Source: Nostoc sp. WHI (GTDB taxonomy: Bacteria > Cyanobacteriota > Cyanobacteriia > Cyanobacteriales > Nostocaceae). From it: DNA of 36,624 bases. Where the stretch lies: positions 1-36,624 of the forward strand of contig NZ_WBKM01000329.1 in NCBI RefSeq assembly GCF_015714725.1, read 5' to 3'. Numbering within the stretch: position 1 is the first letter of the stretch; every line of letters starts with the position of its first letter. Shown one piece after another: positions 1 to 9,707 of this stretch. Under the pieces are notes generated by a model. That model saw only the letters and a list, made by a program, of their open reading frames with translations, was not told where the DNA came from and ran no database searches. Position numbers and translations under genes: made by a program.

Positions 1-163
1 CTGCCCCCCTGCTCCCCTGCCTCTTACACCCCTACTGTGTGTTGCATCAATTTGCTTCTTACGAATTAGGATGAGAAACTGTTATTTTCAAAGTTTTTCC
101 GGGAATCCTGTAGTTGTATACCCACCACATTTGTCAGTTCATCAGGTTAGGTAGGCATTGTTC

Positions 164-805
164 ATGCAACTCATCACCTCCTTAGATATTAGAAATTCAG
201 AATATTTATCAAAAAATCGCCTCATCAGTTACCATCACCAGTTGCGTCTAATTTTTTCGCTGGGTAATCAGGTAAAAAACGTTTTGGAAATTGGGATTTT
301 TAATTCTCTGTTGACAGATATTCTAAAGAACAATGGATACAACGTCACTACTGCTGATGTTGACCCCAACCTTAAGCCAGAAATGATTTTGGATCTGACA
401 ACAGATTTCTCTTTACCAAAAGATAAATTTGAGGCGATCGTCCTGTTTCAGGTGCTGGAACACTTCCCTTACGAACAGTCAGAACAAGCCCTGAAAAAAC
501 TTGCAGAAGCGACAAAGAAATTTTTGGTGATTTCGATTCCCTGTTGCACCGAATACTTTGCACTTCAGATAAAAACCTCCTTCTCAGAAAGGCCAAGGCA
601 TTTATTAATTAATGTGCCAAAATTTTGGACTACAAAGCCAGTATGTAACGAACACTACTGGGAAATGGGTTTGAAAGGATATCCCAAAAAGCGGATTTTA
701 AACTCTGTTGCCAAAGTTGGGTTAACTGTCAAGCAAGAATTTATCGATCCCACCAATCCGTACCACTATTTTTTAGTGTTGGAAAAAAATGGCGGTAATA
801 TTTAA
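164..805 (+). CDS. Class I SAM-dependent methyltransferase
   Basis: A protein of about 213 residues with a Rossmann-type methyltransferase core. The SAM-binding motif I is VLEIGIF near residues 41-47, followed by the acidic end of strand 2 (TADVDPN) and a motif-IV-like stretch (AIVLFQVLEHFPY) typical of Methyltransf_11/UbiE-like enzymes. The substrate cannot be told. A TTG six bases upstream is in frame, but I chose the ATG at 164 because it is the stronger start codon. It stands alone, with about 240 bp before htpG. Its only visible relative in the window is the methyltransferase at 7557-8483, which shares fold rather than obvious sequence. Confidence 0.75.
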   Translation: MQLITSLDIRNSEYLSKNRLISYHHQLRLIFSLGNQVKNVLEIGIFNSLLTDILKNNGYNVTTADVDPNLKPEMILDLTTDFSLPKDKFEAIVLFQVLEHFPYEQSEQALKKLAEATKKFLVISIPCCTEYFALQIKTSFSERPRHLLINVPKFWTTKPVCNEHYWEMGLKGYPKKRILNSVAKVGLTVKQEFIDPTNPYHYFLVLEKNGGNI

Positions 806-1042
806 ACAGCAGTTTCAATCAAGCTACTAGCCCTGCCTTTAAAGTCGGAAGTAGGGAAATCCGAATCACACTATGGGGGCAAACAATGCTCAAAAAAGGA
901 GCGATCGCCTAAGTTATGCTTTTAAAATCCTAATTGGTATCATCCTCTCCTGTGTTCTCCGGGTTTATCCTAGAAAACAGAGGGCTAGGCTGTATTAGCT
1001 AACTATCATCATTTCAGATACTAACATCAAAGATTACCAATC

Positions 1043-3034
1043 ATGCTAGAACAAGGCACTATCAGTATTCATACTGAGAATATTTTCCCGATCATTAAGA
1101 AGTCGCTCTACTCAGATCACCAAATCTTCTTGCGGGAACTGGTATCCAACGCTGTAGATGCCATCCAAAAGCTGAAAATGGTATCCCGCGCCGGAGATTA
1201 CGCTGGAGACATAGGCGAACCGGAAATTGAACTTGCCATTGACAAAGATAAGAAAACCCTGTCTATCTCCGATAATGGTATCGGGATGACCGCAGAAGAA
1301 GTTAAGAAATATATCAATCAGGTTGCCTTTTCCAGTGCTGAAGAATTTATTCATAAGTATGAAGGCAAATCAGATCAACCCATAATTGGCCACTTCGGTC
1401 TTGGTTTCTACTCTTCTTTTATGGTGGCGCAAAAGGTAGAGATTGATACCCTCTCCTACCAAGAAGGAGCAGAGGCGGTTCACTGGACTTGCGATGGTTC
1501 TCCAGCTTTCACCCTAGAAGATTCGTCCCGGACAACTCGCGGCACTACTATTACTCTCAGCTTGCAAGGAGAAGAAGAAGAGTTTCTAGAACCAGCACGA
1601 ATTAAGAATCTTGTCAAGACCTACTGCGACTTTTTGCCAGTACCCATTAAATTAGACGGCGAAGTATTAAATAAGCAAAAAGCACCGTGGCGAGAGTCTC
1701 CAAGTAATCTGAGTCAAGAAGATTATTTGGAGTTTTACCGCTATTTGTATCCTTTTCAGGAAGAGCCTTTGTTATGGGTACATCTAAATACTGACTATCC
1801 TTTTATCATCAACGGCATTTTGTATTTTCCCAAAATGAGGCCGGATGTAGATGTTACCAAAGGGCAGATCAAGCTATTTTGCAATCAAGTTTTTGTTAGC
1901 GACAACTGCGAAGAAATTATCCCCCAATTTCTGACTCCAGTGCGGGGTGTGATTGATAGCACCGATATTCCCCTGAATGTATCGCGTAGTGCCTTGCAAG
2001 GCGATCGCACCGTGCGAAGAATCGGTGATTACATTGCCAAAAAAGTAGGCGATCGCCTCAAAGAACTTTTCCGCGACAACCGCGAACAATACATTAGCGC
2101 CTGGAAGGATCTTGGCACTTTTGTAAAATTCGGCGCTCTCAACGACGAGAAATTTAAAAAACAAATTGAAGACATTATCGTCTTCCGCAGCACCGCCAAG
2201 CTGACAGAAAAACCTGCTGTTGAAACTCCAGTGGTTGAAGTACAGTCTTCAGACGGTGATGCTTGGCAAGATGTCACTCCTCCCTCACCCAGTTCTGATT
2301 TTTCAGCACCCAGCGCTCCCTATACTACGCTGAAAGAGTATCTAGAGCGTAACAAAGAACGCAACGAAAACCGGGTTTTCTACAGCACCGATGGAGCAAC
2401 CCAAGCTACTTACATAGAACTACACAAAAACCAAGGCTTAGAAGTCCTGTTTATGGACTCCTTCATCGACACCCACTTTATCAACTTCCTAGAGCGGGAA
2501 TATCAAGATGTCAAATTTACGCGGGTAGACTCAGATTTAGATAATACCCTCCTAGAACAAGACAAAGCTGCGGAAATTGTTGATCCCAACACCAACAAAA
2601 CTCGCAGTGAGACGATTAAAGAGTTATTTGAGAAATCCCTCAACAAACCCAGGCTTAACATCCGCACCGAAGCTTTGAAATCAGACGATCCTCAAGGTAC
2701 ACCACCTGCGATCGTACTTTTACCAGAGATTCTCCGCCGGATGCGAGAAATGAACGCCATGATGCAGCAGCAGTCAGCAGAGTTTCCCGAAGACCACATT
2801 TTGCTAGTGAATACTGCCCACCCACTGATTCAAAATTTGGCCCATCTTAGCCAAGGTAGTATCATTCAAGGTGATGGTCAATCGCCTACAGATCAGTTAG
2901 TGAACTTGATTTGCCAACACGTCTACGATTTAGCGCTGATGTCTCAGAAAGGATTTGACGCTGAGGGAATGAAATCCTTCGTCGAGCGATCCAATGAGGT
3001 ACTCACCAAGCTGACACAACAAGCTAGTAAGTAG
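1043..3034 (+). CDS. htpG: HtpG (Hsp90-family molecular chaperone)
   Basis: Bacterial Hsp90, a cytosolic ATP-dependent homodimeric chaperone that helps late-stage folding and stress survival. At 663 residues it has the usual length. The N-terminal GHKL ATPase is plain: FLRELVSNAVDAIQKL (helix with the catalytic Glu and Mg-binding Asn), DNGIGMT and the lid motif GHFGLGFYSSF. The middle domain has SRSALQGD, with the catalytic-loop Arg region. The C-terminal dimerisation domain follows after a Ser/Pro-rich linker near residues 400-430 (PPSPSSDF), which is longer than in E. coli but common in cyanobacteria. The ATG at 1043 begins the conserved MLEQGTISIHTENIF. Stress regulation is likely from family knowledge; no specific operator is evident. 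Confidence 0.97.
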   Translation: MLEQGTISIHTENIFPIIKKSLYSDHQIFLRELVSNAVDAIQKLKMVSRAGDYAGDIGEPEIELAIDKDKKTLSISDNGIGMTAEEVKKYINQVAFSSAEEFIHKYEGKSDQPIIGHFGLGFYSSFMVAQKVEIDTLSYQEGAEAVHWTCDGSPAFTLEDSSRTTRGTTITLSLQGEEEEFLEPARIKNLVKTYCDFLPVPIKLDGEVLNKQKAPWRESPSNLSQEDYLEFYRYLYPFQEEPLLWVHLNTDYPFIINGILYFPKMRPDVDVTKGQIKLFCNQVFVSDNCEEIIPQFLTPVRGVIDSTDIPLNVSRSALQGDRTVRRIGDYIAKKVGDRLKELFRDNREQYISAWKDLGTFVKFGALNDEKFKKQIEDIIVFRSTAKLTEKPAVETPVVEVQSSDGDAWQDVTPPSPSSDFSAPSAPYTTLKEYLERNKERNENRVFYSTDGATQATYIELHKNQGLEVLFMDSFIDTHFINFLEREYQDVKFTRVDSDLDNTLLEQDKAAEIVDPNTNKTRSETIKELFEKSLNKPRLNIRTEALKSDDPQGTPPAIVLLPEILRRMREMNAMMQQQSAEFPEDHILLVNTAHPLIQNLAHLSQGSIIQGDGQSPTDQLVNLICQHVYDLALMSQKGFDAEGMKSFVERSNEVLTKLTQQASK

Positions 3035-3170
3035 AGACGCGATTAATTGCGTTTCTAACAGGAGTTAGGAGTTATTTCTCCCTCCTGCTCCCCATCGCCT
3101 TTCCTACTTCTGTTGTCTAAGACCTAAAATGGAAAGGCTGTATTAAAATAAAAATCTGGAGATACTTGCT

Positions 3171-3407
3171 ATGTCCCGCCGCTGTGAATTAACTGGTAAG
3201 AAAGCAAATAACGCCTTTGCTGTTTCCCACTCCCACCGCCGTACTAAACGCCTTCAGCACGCCAATCTGCAAACCAAGCGTGTTTGGTGGCAAGGCGGAA
3301 ATCGCTGGGTGAAATTAAAGATGTGTACCAAAGCAATCAAATCCTTAGAAACTAAAGGGTTGGAAGCAATGGCAAAAGAAGCTGGTATTAACCTGAATCA
3401 TTACTAA
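3171..3407 (+). CDS. rpmB: 50S ribosomal protein L28
   Basis: A 78-residue basic protein beginning MSRRCELTGKKANNAFAVSHSH, the standard cyanobacterial/chloroplast L28 form. It lacks the zinc-binding Cys pairs of C+ types, keeping only Cys5. It is a structural component of the large ribosomal subunit. GGAG lies about 10 bases before the ATG. It stands alone downstream of htpG, with about 135 bp between them, and is followed by a strong hairpin at 3461-3492 that probably ends its transcript. Confidence 0.97.
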   Translation: MSRRCELTGKKANNAFAVSHSHRRTKRLQHANLQTKRVWWQGGNRWVKLKMCTKAIKSLETKGLEAMAKEAGINLNHY

Positions 3408-3460
3408 GTAATGTAGATTTCATAACCTGAAACTTTCGTCAGGTGGAATACAGGTGATTC

Positions 3461-3492
3461 GTAGGGTAGCACAGCAATCTGCGCTACCCTAC
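3461..3492 (+). terminator. Hairpin downstream of rpmB
   Basis: GTAGGGTAGC pairs perfectly with GCTACCCTAC across a 12-base loop. It lies 54 bases after the rpmB stop and is followed by a weakly T-rich stretch. It could be an intrinsic terminator or one of the many interspersed palindromes of cyanobacterial genomes. The T-tract is poor, so terminator function is only probable. Confidence 0.5.
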
Positions 3493-3749
3493 TGCATTAT
3501 TACATCTTGAGTAAGTAAGTGGTTAAGAATAAATCAAACTACAGCAGATTTCAAGATAAAAAAGCAAGATAAGGATTGGTTAGTTATTCAAGTAAGTATT
3601 AAATACAAGTGTTTGTTGTTGCCGATTATTTAAAATATAACTAGACTTTCATTTTGTAGAGCCAGTGACTCCAAGCGTCAAAATTGAACTAACATAACTG
3701 AATGTTCGTAGTTTACCGCCGTAGGCATCGCTCGCCTTGTCAAAGACTC

Positions 3750-4127
3750 ATGACTAAAGTAACATCTCAAGAGATTGCACAGTTTCGCTCTCAATTGGCA
3801 GATGATCCCAGCGATATGGAAGCGCTGGACTTGATTGAAGACTGTGACGGAGATTTAGAAGATGCAGCGATGACGCTAGCTATCCGCGCAGGACAAGAAC
3901 CAGAAAGAGCAAATTCCGAGTGGTTAGATGCTTTGGCTAGAAAATGGCGTGCGGTCATTTGCGAACAAGAATATCGGGAAGATTTGCTTAATGGTTCTCT
4001 TCAAAAGATGATGGAACATCTAAAAGCAGTGCCGACGTTTCCTAAAATTTTAGCAACGCCAGTTTTGATATATGTCCTCAAACAAGGTGCGAACAATTTT
4101 TGTGAGCCACTAGATTCGCTAAAGTGA
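3750..4127 (+). CDS. Conserved hypothetical cyanobacterial protein
   Basis: About 125 residues beginning MTKVTSQEIAQFRSQLADDP. No domain is recognised. The first half is acidic and helical (DDPSDMEALDLIEDCDGDLEDAAMTLAIRAG) and resembles a UBA/CUE-like helical segment only vaguely. The second half carries a WLDALARKWRAVICEQEYRE stretch. An in-frame ATG at 3702 exists, but the 48 bases between it and 3750 contain GTAGGCATCGCTCGCC, a cyanobacterial interspersed repeat type, so the ATG at 3750 is the better start. The 290 bp before it hold no visible gene. Confidence 0.6.
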   Translation: MTKVTSQEIAQFRSQLADDPSDMEALDLIEDCDGDLEDAAMTLAIRAGQEPERANSEWLDALARKWRAVICEQEYREDLLNGSLQKMMEHLKAVPTFPKILATPVLIYVLKQGANNFCEPLDSLK

Positions 4128-4324
4128 TCAGATCATGTACATTTGTAGGGCTATTTTCAACTAGGGAAGTTAGTAGCCAAAACAAATAAGCCTCATGAAT
4201 TCTGTACAGACGCGATTAATTGCGTCTTTACTCCTGACTCCTACCCAATACAAGATTGATTCGACTAAGACTGATACGCTGTTAATTAAGACAAAACTGC
4301 TATTACACAATTATTGTTAAATCT

Positions 4325-4834
4325 ATGAATTACCTTGTTGCCGTATTACCAGACCGCATTCAAGCCGAAGCTGCTTACTTAGCCTTAGAAAAAGAAGGCA
4401 TAAACAGTACTATTCTGGGGAAGGGATATAAAACTGCTGATGAGTTTGGCTTAATTGACCCCAAAGACCAAGCCAAAGAGCAAGCACAGAACATGGCAAC
4501 CTGGCTAATTCCATTCGGCTTTTTTGCAGGTTTTACTTTCAGCCTCATTACTAATTTGGATACTTTTGCCTGGGCGGGTGAAGTTGGCAATCATATTGTT
4601 GGAGGATTGCTAGGTGCTGCTAGTGGTGCTATGGGTGGTGTTTTTGTTGGTGGTGGAATCGGTTTACTCGTAGGCAGTGGTGATGCTTTACCTTATCGAA
4701 ACCGCTTAGATGCGGGTAAGTACTTAATTGCAGTTCAAGGTTCTGAAACTCTCACTCGGCAAGCAACCCGAATATTACGTCAGTTTGATCCAGAAAATAT
4801 CCAAGGTTATGCTGACACAAATACAGTCTATTGA
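4325..4834 (+). CDS. Small membrane protein with Gly-rich segments
   Basis: A 169-residue protein. The N-terminal 50 residues are soluble-looking (MNYLVAVLPDRIQAEAAYLA). There are then two hydrophobic segments, around residues 59-75 (WLIPFGFFAGFTFSL) and 88-120 (HIVGGLLGAASGAMGGVFVGGGIGLLVG, a glycine-zipper-like stretch), and a soluble C-terminus. The architecture resembles small cyanobacterial proteins with a general-stress-like N-terminal domain and a glycine zipper. The function is unknown. The stop codon directly abuts the ATG of the acetyltransferase at 4835, suggesting cotranscription. Confidence 0.6.
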   Translation: MNYLVAVLPDRIQAEAAYLALEKEGINSTILGKGYKTADEFGLIDPKDQAKEQAQNMATWLIPFGFFAGFTFSLITNLDTFAWAGEVGNHIVGGLLGAASGAMGGVFVGGGIGLLVGSGDALPYRNRLDAGKYLIAVQGSETLTRQATRILRQFDPENIQGYADTNTVY

Positions 4835-5365
4835 ATGAATCATAGTTTACACATCACGACACAGCGACTTGAGTTGCTTCCCTGTTCTTTGGAGGTGGCG
4901 CAAGCGGTGATTACAAGAAGTAAATCACAAGTAGAGAGACTTTTGAGGGTAACGGTTCCTGATGATTGGTATGCATCTGAGGTGTTAGATATTTTCCCAA
5001 TGTATGCTCAGATGCTAATAGATGATTCTTCTGAGTTGGGTTGGGGTGTCTGGCTAATGATTAACATTGCTGATTCTACTTTAATTGGCGATTTGGGATT
5101 TGGTGGCAAACCCGATCAGACAGGAACTGTAGAAATGGGTTATGAAGTGATATCAGCTTATCGTCAGCAGGGATTTACTTTTGAGGCAGTAGAAGCACTG
5201 GTAGATTTTGCCTTTACTCAGCGAGAACTTAAGAGAATTATCGCTCATTCTCCAGACGATCATGCTGCCTCGATTCGGATTTTGGAAAAATTAGGGATGC
5301 AACAAATTGGTAGAGATGAAAATCTGCTGAAATGGGAATTAAAGTTAGAATCAAGACAGTTATAG
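4835..5365 (+). CDS. GNAT-family N-acetyltransferase
   Basis: A 176-residue RimJ/RimL-type acetyltransferase. It starts TTQRLELLPCSLEVAQAV, has the fold's core LIGDLGFGGKPDQTGTVEMGYEV, the acetyl-CoA-binding stretch YRQQGFTFEAVEALVDFAF (the Q/RxxGxA-like loop is imperfect: RQQGFT), and the RILEKLGMQQIGR ending characteristic of the family. It uses acetyl-CoA to acetylate an amine on an unknown small molecule or protein N-terminus. The start codon follows the stop of the membrane-protein gene without a gap, so the two are probably translationally coupled. Confidence 0.8.
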   Translation: MNHSLHITTQRLELLPCSLEVAQAVITRSKSQVERLLRVTVPDDWYASEVLDIFPMYAQMLIDDSSELGWGVWLMINIADSTLIGDLGFGGKPDQTGTVEMGYEVISAYRQQGFTFEAVEALVDFAFTQRELKRIIAHSPDDHAASIRILEKLGMQQIGRDENLLKWELKLESRQL

Positions 5366-5403
5366 CAGATTAATTTTCAACTCATAACTCATAATTTTTA
5401 AGA

Positions 5404-6183
5404 ATGTTGCCACGAGAAGAACTTTTAAAAGGTGTTGAAAATCGAGATAGTGTAGTTCGTGCAATCGATCAAGCGGAGCAAGCCATTAAAACTTGGGAAG
5501 TGGTTTTGACAGATTTTCTATCTCCTCCAGAATTGGCAGAAATTCAGCGAGTATTTGGCCGATTAACAGAGGTGCAATTGGTGGCGTGGGGTGGATATCC
5601 ACAAGCTGAACGCCGAAGAATAGCGATCGCTCGTTCGGAAATTCCTTTAGATCAATCTCAAGTCAGCCTCGTAGCAGTGGAAATTGCCGGTAATTTCCTA
5701 TTTGATACCGCCTCTCACCGCGACTTTTTAGGCGCAATGCTGGGGACGGGAATTGTTCGGGAAAAGACGGGAGACGTTATTGTCTTGGGCGAACGAGGGG
5801 CACAGGCAATTGTCGCGCCAGAGTTGGTGGAGTTTTTGGAGATGAGTCTTAAACAGGTGCGATCGGTTCCTGTGAAGACTCAGCCGATCGCAGTAACTGA
5901 GTTAAAGGTTCGGGAACCAAAGAAAAAAGAATTAACTACTGTGGAAGCTTCTTTGCGGTTAGATGCGATCGCCTCTGCTGGTTTTGGGATGTCCCGCAGC
6001 AAAATGGTTAATTTAATCGATGCTGGTGATGTCCGCGTCAATTGGAAGGAAGTTACCCAAGCTAGTTCTCAACTAAAATCAGGCGACTTAATCGCTATTC
6101 GCTCTAAAGGGCGTTTAGAAGTTGGAGAAGTCGCCGTTACTAAAAAAGACCGTTACCGAATTCAATTAACAAGATATATGTAA
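5404..6183 (+). CDS. S4-domain RNA-binding protein (cyanobacterial photosystem II S4 / YlmH type)
   Basis: A 259-residue protein with an N-terminal YlmH-like region (MLPREELLKGVENRD, FLSPPELAEIQRVFGRLTEVQLVAWGGYPQAERRRIAI) and a C-terminal S4 RNA-binding domain at about residues 180-245 (ASLRLDAIASAGFGMSRSKMVNLIDAGDVRVNWK). Cyanobacterial and plastid members are annotated as photosystem II S4-domain proteins. The family binds ribosome-associated RNA, and YlmH has been linked to stalled-ribosome rescue. It lies 38 bp downstream of the acetyltransferase gene on the same strand and may share its transcript. Confidence 0.85.
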   Translation: MLPREELLKGVENRDSVVRAIDQAEQAIKTWEVVLTDFLSPPELAEIQRVFGRLTEVQLVAWGGYPQAERRRIAIARSEIPLDQSQVSLVAVEIAGNFLFDTASHRDFLGAMLGTGIVREKTGDVIVLGERGAQAIVAPELVEFLEMSLKQVRSVPVKTQPIAVTELKVREPKKKELTTVEASLRLDAIASAGFGMSRSKMVNLIDAGDVRVNWKEVTQASSQLKSGDLIAIRSKGRLEVGEVAVTKKDRYRIQLTRYM

Positions 6184-6246
6184 TAAGTGAGGAGTTTTAA
6201 ATCTACCAGTTTCTTTAACTACAAACGCCCACTCCTAACTACATAT

Positions 6247-7023
6247 TTAAGCTTTAAAATGTTTTGCTAACATATTCAGCAAAAGTTTGCGCGGTACGAG
6301 CCGAGATAATTTGCTTCTAATTTGAGTGTTAGTATCAGAACTAATAACAGTTGGATACCCTTTTTCCAAAGCCTCTAAAGATTCCCAAACTACTTTTTCG
6401 GAAGAATACACTTTATTTGTACTGCTTGCCAGGGCTGGAGGAAAATTAGCTTCTGCAAAAAAGTTTGTTTCTATTGGCCCTGGACAAGTGACTAAAATAC
6501 GGACACCATATTGACGGTTTTCTGCCCATAGTGCTTCACTAAAGCTAAGAATAAAAGCTTTACTGGCAGCATAAACAGAAAGGTATGGTATCGGTTGAAA
6601 TGCGGTAATTGAGGATACGTTAATAATACTTCCTGAACGACGTTGCCGCATCAAAGGTAGAAATTTATGGGTTAAATCGACCAATGCCAAAACATTTAAT
6701 TGGACTATTTTGACTTGCTTTTCTCCATCCCCTTCGGCAAAGTCGCCATAGTAACCAAAACCAGCATTGTTGATTAATAAGTCAATGGTCAATCCCTTTG
6801 TTTTCGTAACATCAAATACAGCAGCAGCTGCATTAGGTTCTGTGAGGTCTTTAACTATAACGTCTACTTGAATTTTGTGTTGCTCTTGTAGTTGTTTAGC
6901 TAGTTGACTTAGTTTCTCTTCCGAACGAGCAACGAGTACAAGATTTGTCTTACGTGCAGCTAGTTCCTGGGCAAAAGCTTTTCCAATACCACTAGAAGCA
7001 CCAGTAATTAAAGCAGTTGGCAT
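6247..7023 (-). CDS. Short-chain dehydrogenase/reductase (DltE-like SDR)
   Basis: A 258-residue classical SDR that oxidises or reduces a small substrate with NAD(P)(H). The nucleotide-binding TGASSGIG sits at residues 7-14, NNAG at the end of strand 4, the catalytic Ser in INVSSITAF, and the Tyr/Lys pair in YAASKAF. An Arg in VLVARSEEKL after strand 2 suggests NADP(H) preference. The substrate is not inferable. It faces the S4-domain gene tail to tail, with 63 bp between the stop codons. Confidence 0.9.
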   Translation of the reverse strand: MPTALITGASSGIGKAFAQELAARKTNLVLVARSEEKLSQLAKQLQEQHKIQVDVIVKDLTEPNAAAAVFDVTKTKGLTIDLLINNAGFGYYGDFAEGDGEKQVKIVQLNVLALVDLTHKFLPLMRQRRSGSIINVSSITAFQPIPYLSVYAASKAFILSFSEALWAENRQYGVRILVTCPGPIETNFFAEANFPPALASSTNKVYSSEKVVWESLEALEKGYPTVISSDTNTQIRSKLSRLVPRKLLLNMLAKHFKA

Positions 7024-7556
7024 TCTACATATTAAGATAGTTTTTCAAGCACATTATAAATATTAGCCCTACTGTCTATAAGTTTTAACTACCTAAAGTG
7101 ATATACTTAAAAGCTTAAAAACAGCAGTGATATCCTGTCCGGCTAACACTTATAATTCAAACTGACGCAAAGACGCAGTAAGTTTTGAATTATAAATAAT
7201 TAACCGGACTTGATATAGCGGTGTTGCAGTTGAGTCCAATCCAGACCTAACCCCCAACCCCTTCCCTACAAGGGAAGGGGAGTAAGATTCAAAGCCTCTC
7301 TCCTTGTAGGAGAGAGGTCAAAACTGTATTTCACCCAAGCGAGAACAGCTATATTATAATACCAATTCTCTGGGAAGTTGCGCTTTATCCGACCCCTGTT
7401 GTTGCTGTCTCACTTAGCAAGGAGCGACTATAAGGGATTCTTGGTTGGTTGCATTTACTTACAGAAATGGATAACTGCAAATAGGGAGGGTAAAAAACTT
7501 GCCTATCTTTATTTATCTGGCTAGTTTACAAGGAACAAGGCTACAGGATTATTTCC
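7024..7556. repeat. Gene-free stretch filled with inverted repeats
   Basis: This stretch holds no plausible gene. At 7137-7209 a palindromic element has arms GTCCGG...TTATAATTCAAA and TTTGAATTATAA...CCGGAC, a MITE-like layout. At about 7247-7285 lies the Nostoc-type repeat CCCCAACCCCTTCCC..GGGAAGGGGAG, followed at 7298-7320 by CTCTCTCCTTGTAGGAGAGAG. The block probably accumulated between the two minus-strand genes as non-autonomous repeats. Confidence 0.6.
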
Positions 7557-8483
7557 TTAATATTTGGCTTCCAGAAGCGATTTTAATTCTCCAACTACAC
7601 CGATATGAGAGATTCTTAAGTCTTCTTCATCTATATATTGAATAGACGAATCAATTTTTTCTGGTAATTCTCTGTCATTGCACGACCACTCAAATATAAA
7701 TTTATGGTCTAAGTCTTTGAGGTTAGAAAATATCTGCTTCCATTCACTTCGTCGAACTCGATTTCCCCACCTTGTTTGTAACTCTCTCGAGTAGGCTTCA
7801 CGTTGATAAGTTAAGAAATCAAATGGCCTCTGAAAATTATTATGATCTAGTAAATGAATGAGATGAAACATAAAGCCATCTTCAGAAAGGCTACTTACAA
7901 GATTTTCTAATAGTGGCGTAATATCGTCAACTGGCACATGCTCTAACACAGATTTTGAAAATATAAAATCCACTTTTTCTTGACCAGGCATTTTTTGAGA
8001 TAAATCAATTGGTGCAATGTATTCTATGCCTAATTCTTGCAAGACTTCTACAGAGAACTTTTTGAATGATAACAATTTATTTAAACGTAAGCGGAGAATT
8101 TCACGATCTTCAAATGTAGATAGACTATCTAAAATATGCCAACTTTGAGAGCTAGACACAGCTTTGAAAATATTCTCAGGTTGTAATAATGGCTCAACAT
8201 CAGTTGCATAAATCTTTTTTGCTCCGAGAAGGTAAAATACTAATGAATGAGTCAGTAACCATCCACTTCCAATTTCAAGACAAACTTTATCCCGCAATAC
8301 ATATTTACCTTTACCAGCCTGAAGCAAATAGATAGCAATTTCATTGGCACAAAGATCAAGTCTTTTAGTCCCAGTCGCTAGCTTATTTGAATGAAATTTA
8401 TTATAGAAAAATTGATACAGTTCTGAGGATCTAATAATAGATTTTGTCCCTTCACTAAGGGTACTATTCACTAGTGTTTTCAT
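7557..8483 (-). CDS. SAM-dependent methyltransferase domain protein
   Basis: About 308 residues. The SAM motif I is CLEIGSGWLLTHS near residue 75, followed by IYATDVEPLL (acidic end of strand 2) and VDFIFSKSVLEHVPVDDI (motif IV region). The length and fold resemble stand-alone methyltransferases near surface-polysaccharide or small-molecule genes; the substrate is unknown. A GTG three codons upstream (at 8492) is in frame, but the GAGGTG ribosome-binding site overlaps it and sits 8 bases before the ATG at 8483, so the ATG is chosen. Upstream is about 290 bp of AT-rich sequence without a gene. Confidence 0.75.
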   Translation of the reverse strand: MKTLVNSTLSEGTKSIIRSSELYQFFYNKFHSNKLATGTKRLDLCANEIAIYLLQAGKGKYVLRDKVCLEIGSGWLLTHSLVFYLLGAKKIYATDVEPLLQPENIFKAVSSSQSWHILDSLSTFEDREILRLRLNKLLSFKKFSVEVLQELGIEYIAPIDLSQKMPGQEKVDFIFSKSVLEHVPVDDITPLLENLVSSLSEDGFMFHLIHLLDHNNFQRPFDFLTYQREAYSRELQTRWGNRVRRSEWKQIFSNLKDLDHKFIFEWSCNDRELPEKIDSSIQYIDEEDLRISHIGVVGELKSLLEAKY

Positions 8484-8783
8484 TTTGCACACCTCTATTT
8501 GCTTAATTTATCGTGAGTTAAACACAATACTATTAACATTAACTGTACCAGTTAAATCGATTACTTTTATAATCTGAATATCTAAGTTTTGTAAAAAATT
8601 ACCGAATCTATACGTGAACCTTATTATACAATTAGTTGGTAGAGATAGTATATTTACTGAGATAATAATCCGAAATTTTGCAACTCAGACTACAGAAGTA
8701 TTCTCAACGAATATCACGTGCAACAAATACACATCAATTTGAGATTTTCTTGATTCCATTTTAAATTCAATATGAATTGCTAA

Positions 8784-9341
8784 CTACCATTTTTCAGCCC
8801 AATAGATAATTTCTGAGGCTGAACTATTAATTGCTACGCCGTAGCTATTTCCATGATTCCATTTGAAGCCGGGTCTACCTTTGTCTGCTGCATCTAATAC
8901 TAATATTTCATAGGCAGCTGGAAAAGATTCTCCAGGAGAGTCATTAGTGTGGAAGAAAGTTGTTGGTACACCATTAGGCTGCTTGATGTGGTCATTTGTG
9001 TTACCACCTCTATATTTGTGTTTAGCGCTATTTCTGTATTGTGAAAGTAACTTTTCTGTCTTTTTTGGCGGCTGTTTCAGCTTAATTTGAAAAAAACTAC
9101 TTCCTTGTAAAAATCCGGGGGAGTAAGCAATGCGAACGCCTTTAGCATCAACAGGAATCTCATTAGGAAAATGTTTTACTTGGTTATTACTAGACCACAG
9201 TTGATTACGAATTTCTTTGTAGCGTGATGTATCAGTTATTATTTTAAGTTCGCTAGTACTGCGAAATGTTGTTCTAATAAAAAAGCTCCCCCCGACAATA
9301 CAAAGACTAGCAAGGGCTAATAGAAATTGCGATCGCTTCAT
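8784..9341 (-). CDS. Hypothetical secreted or membrane-anchored protein
   Basis: A 185-residue protein with an N-terminal signal/anchor (KRSQFLLALASLCIVGGSFFI, residues 2-22) and a soluble exported domain. Conserved-looking aromatic stretches are VRIAYSPGFLQGSSFFQIKL and the end GVAINSSASEIIYWAEKW. Similar proteins recur in cyanobacteria as hypotheticals. No enzyme motif is seen. The gene stands alone between AT-rich intergenic regions. Confidence 0.6.
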   Translation of the reverse strand: MKRSQFLLALASLCIVGGSFFIRTTFRSTSELKIITDTSRYKEIRNQLWSSNNQVKHFPNEIPVDAKGVRIAYSPGFLQGSSFFQIKLKQPPKKTEKLLSQYRNSAKHKYRGGNTNDHIKQPNGVPTTFFHTNDSPGESFPAAYEILVLDAADKGRPGFKWNHGNSYGVAINSSASEIIYWAEKW

Positions 9342-9550
9342 AAAGTTGGGTGTATCTAACTTTCATAGTCATATACCCAACTAATAAACTAACTTCGTAG
9401 TATTGCGGTTATAACATCAGAAATATTAACAGAAACTTTATATATTCGAGGAAAATACCAGGTAATTATAAAGTTACTGTGAAGATAAGCAATGTGTACC
9501 TAGTCAAATACTGACGGTTATCTTTGTTGAGGTTGGCACTACTGCTATAA

Positions 9551-9648
9551 ATCAGGACTTACGCAAACAATAGCCGAAACCTTGATTTTCAGGTAGGGGC
9601 AATTCATGAATTGCCCCTACAGCGTGTAGTTTTGCGTAAGTCCTATAA
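9551..9648. repeat. MITE-like palindromic element
   Basis: The ends are AGGACTTACGCAAA and TTTGCGTAAGTCCT, perfect inverted repeats. Inside is a second palindrome, GTAGGGGCAATTCATGAATTGCCCCTAC split into two 14-base halves. The layout (about 95 bp, nested palindromes, no ORF) is that of a non-autonomous miniature element common in Nostocales. Confidence 0.65.
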
Positions 9649-9707
9649 ATAACGAAATCAATTCTACAGCCATCCATTCTTTTTTCAATTCTTCCTGATG
9701 CAGCGAG

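Noticed and set aside
3702..3749. N-terminal extension of the 3750 gene
   Set aside because: The extra codons fall in a repeat-type sequence; the ATG at 3750 gives a more natural start.
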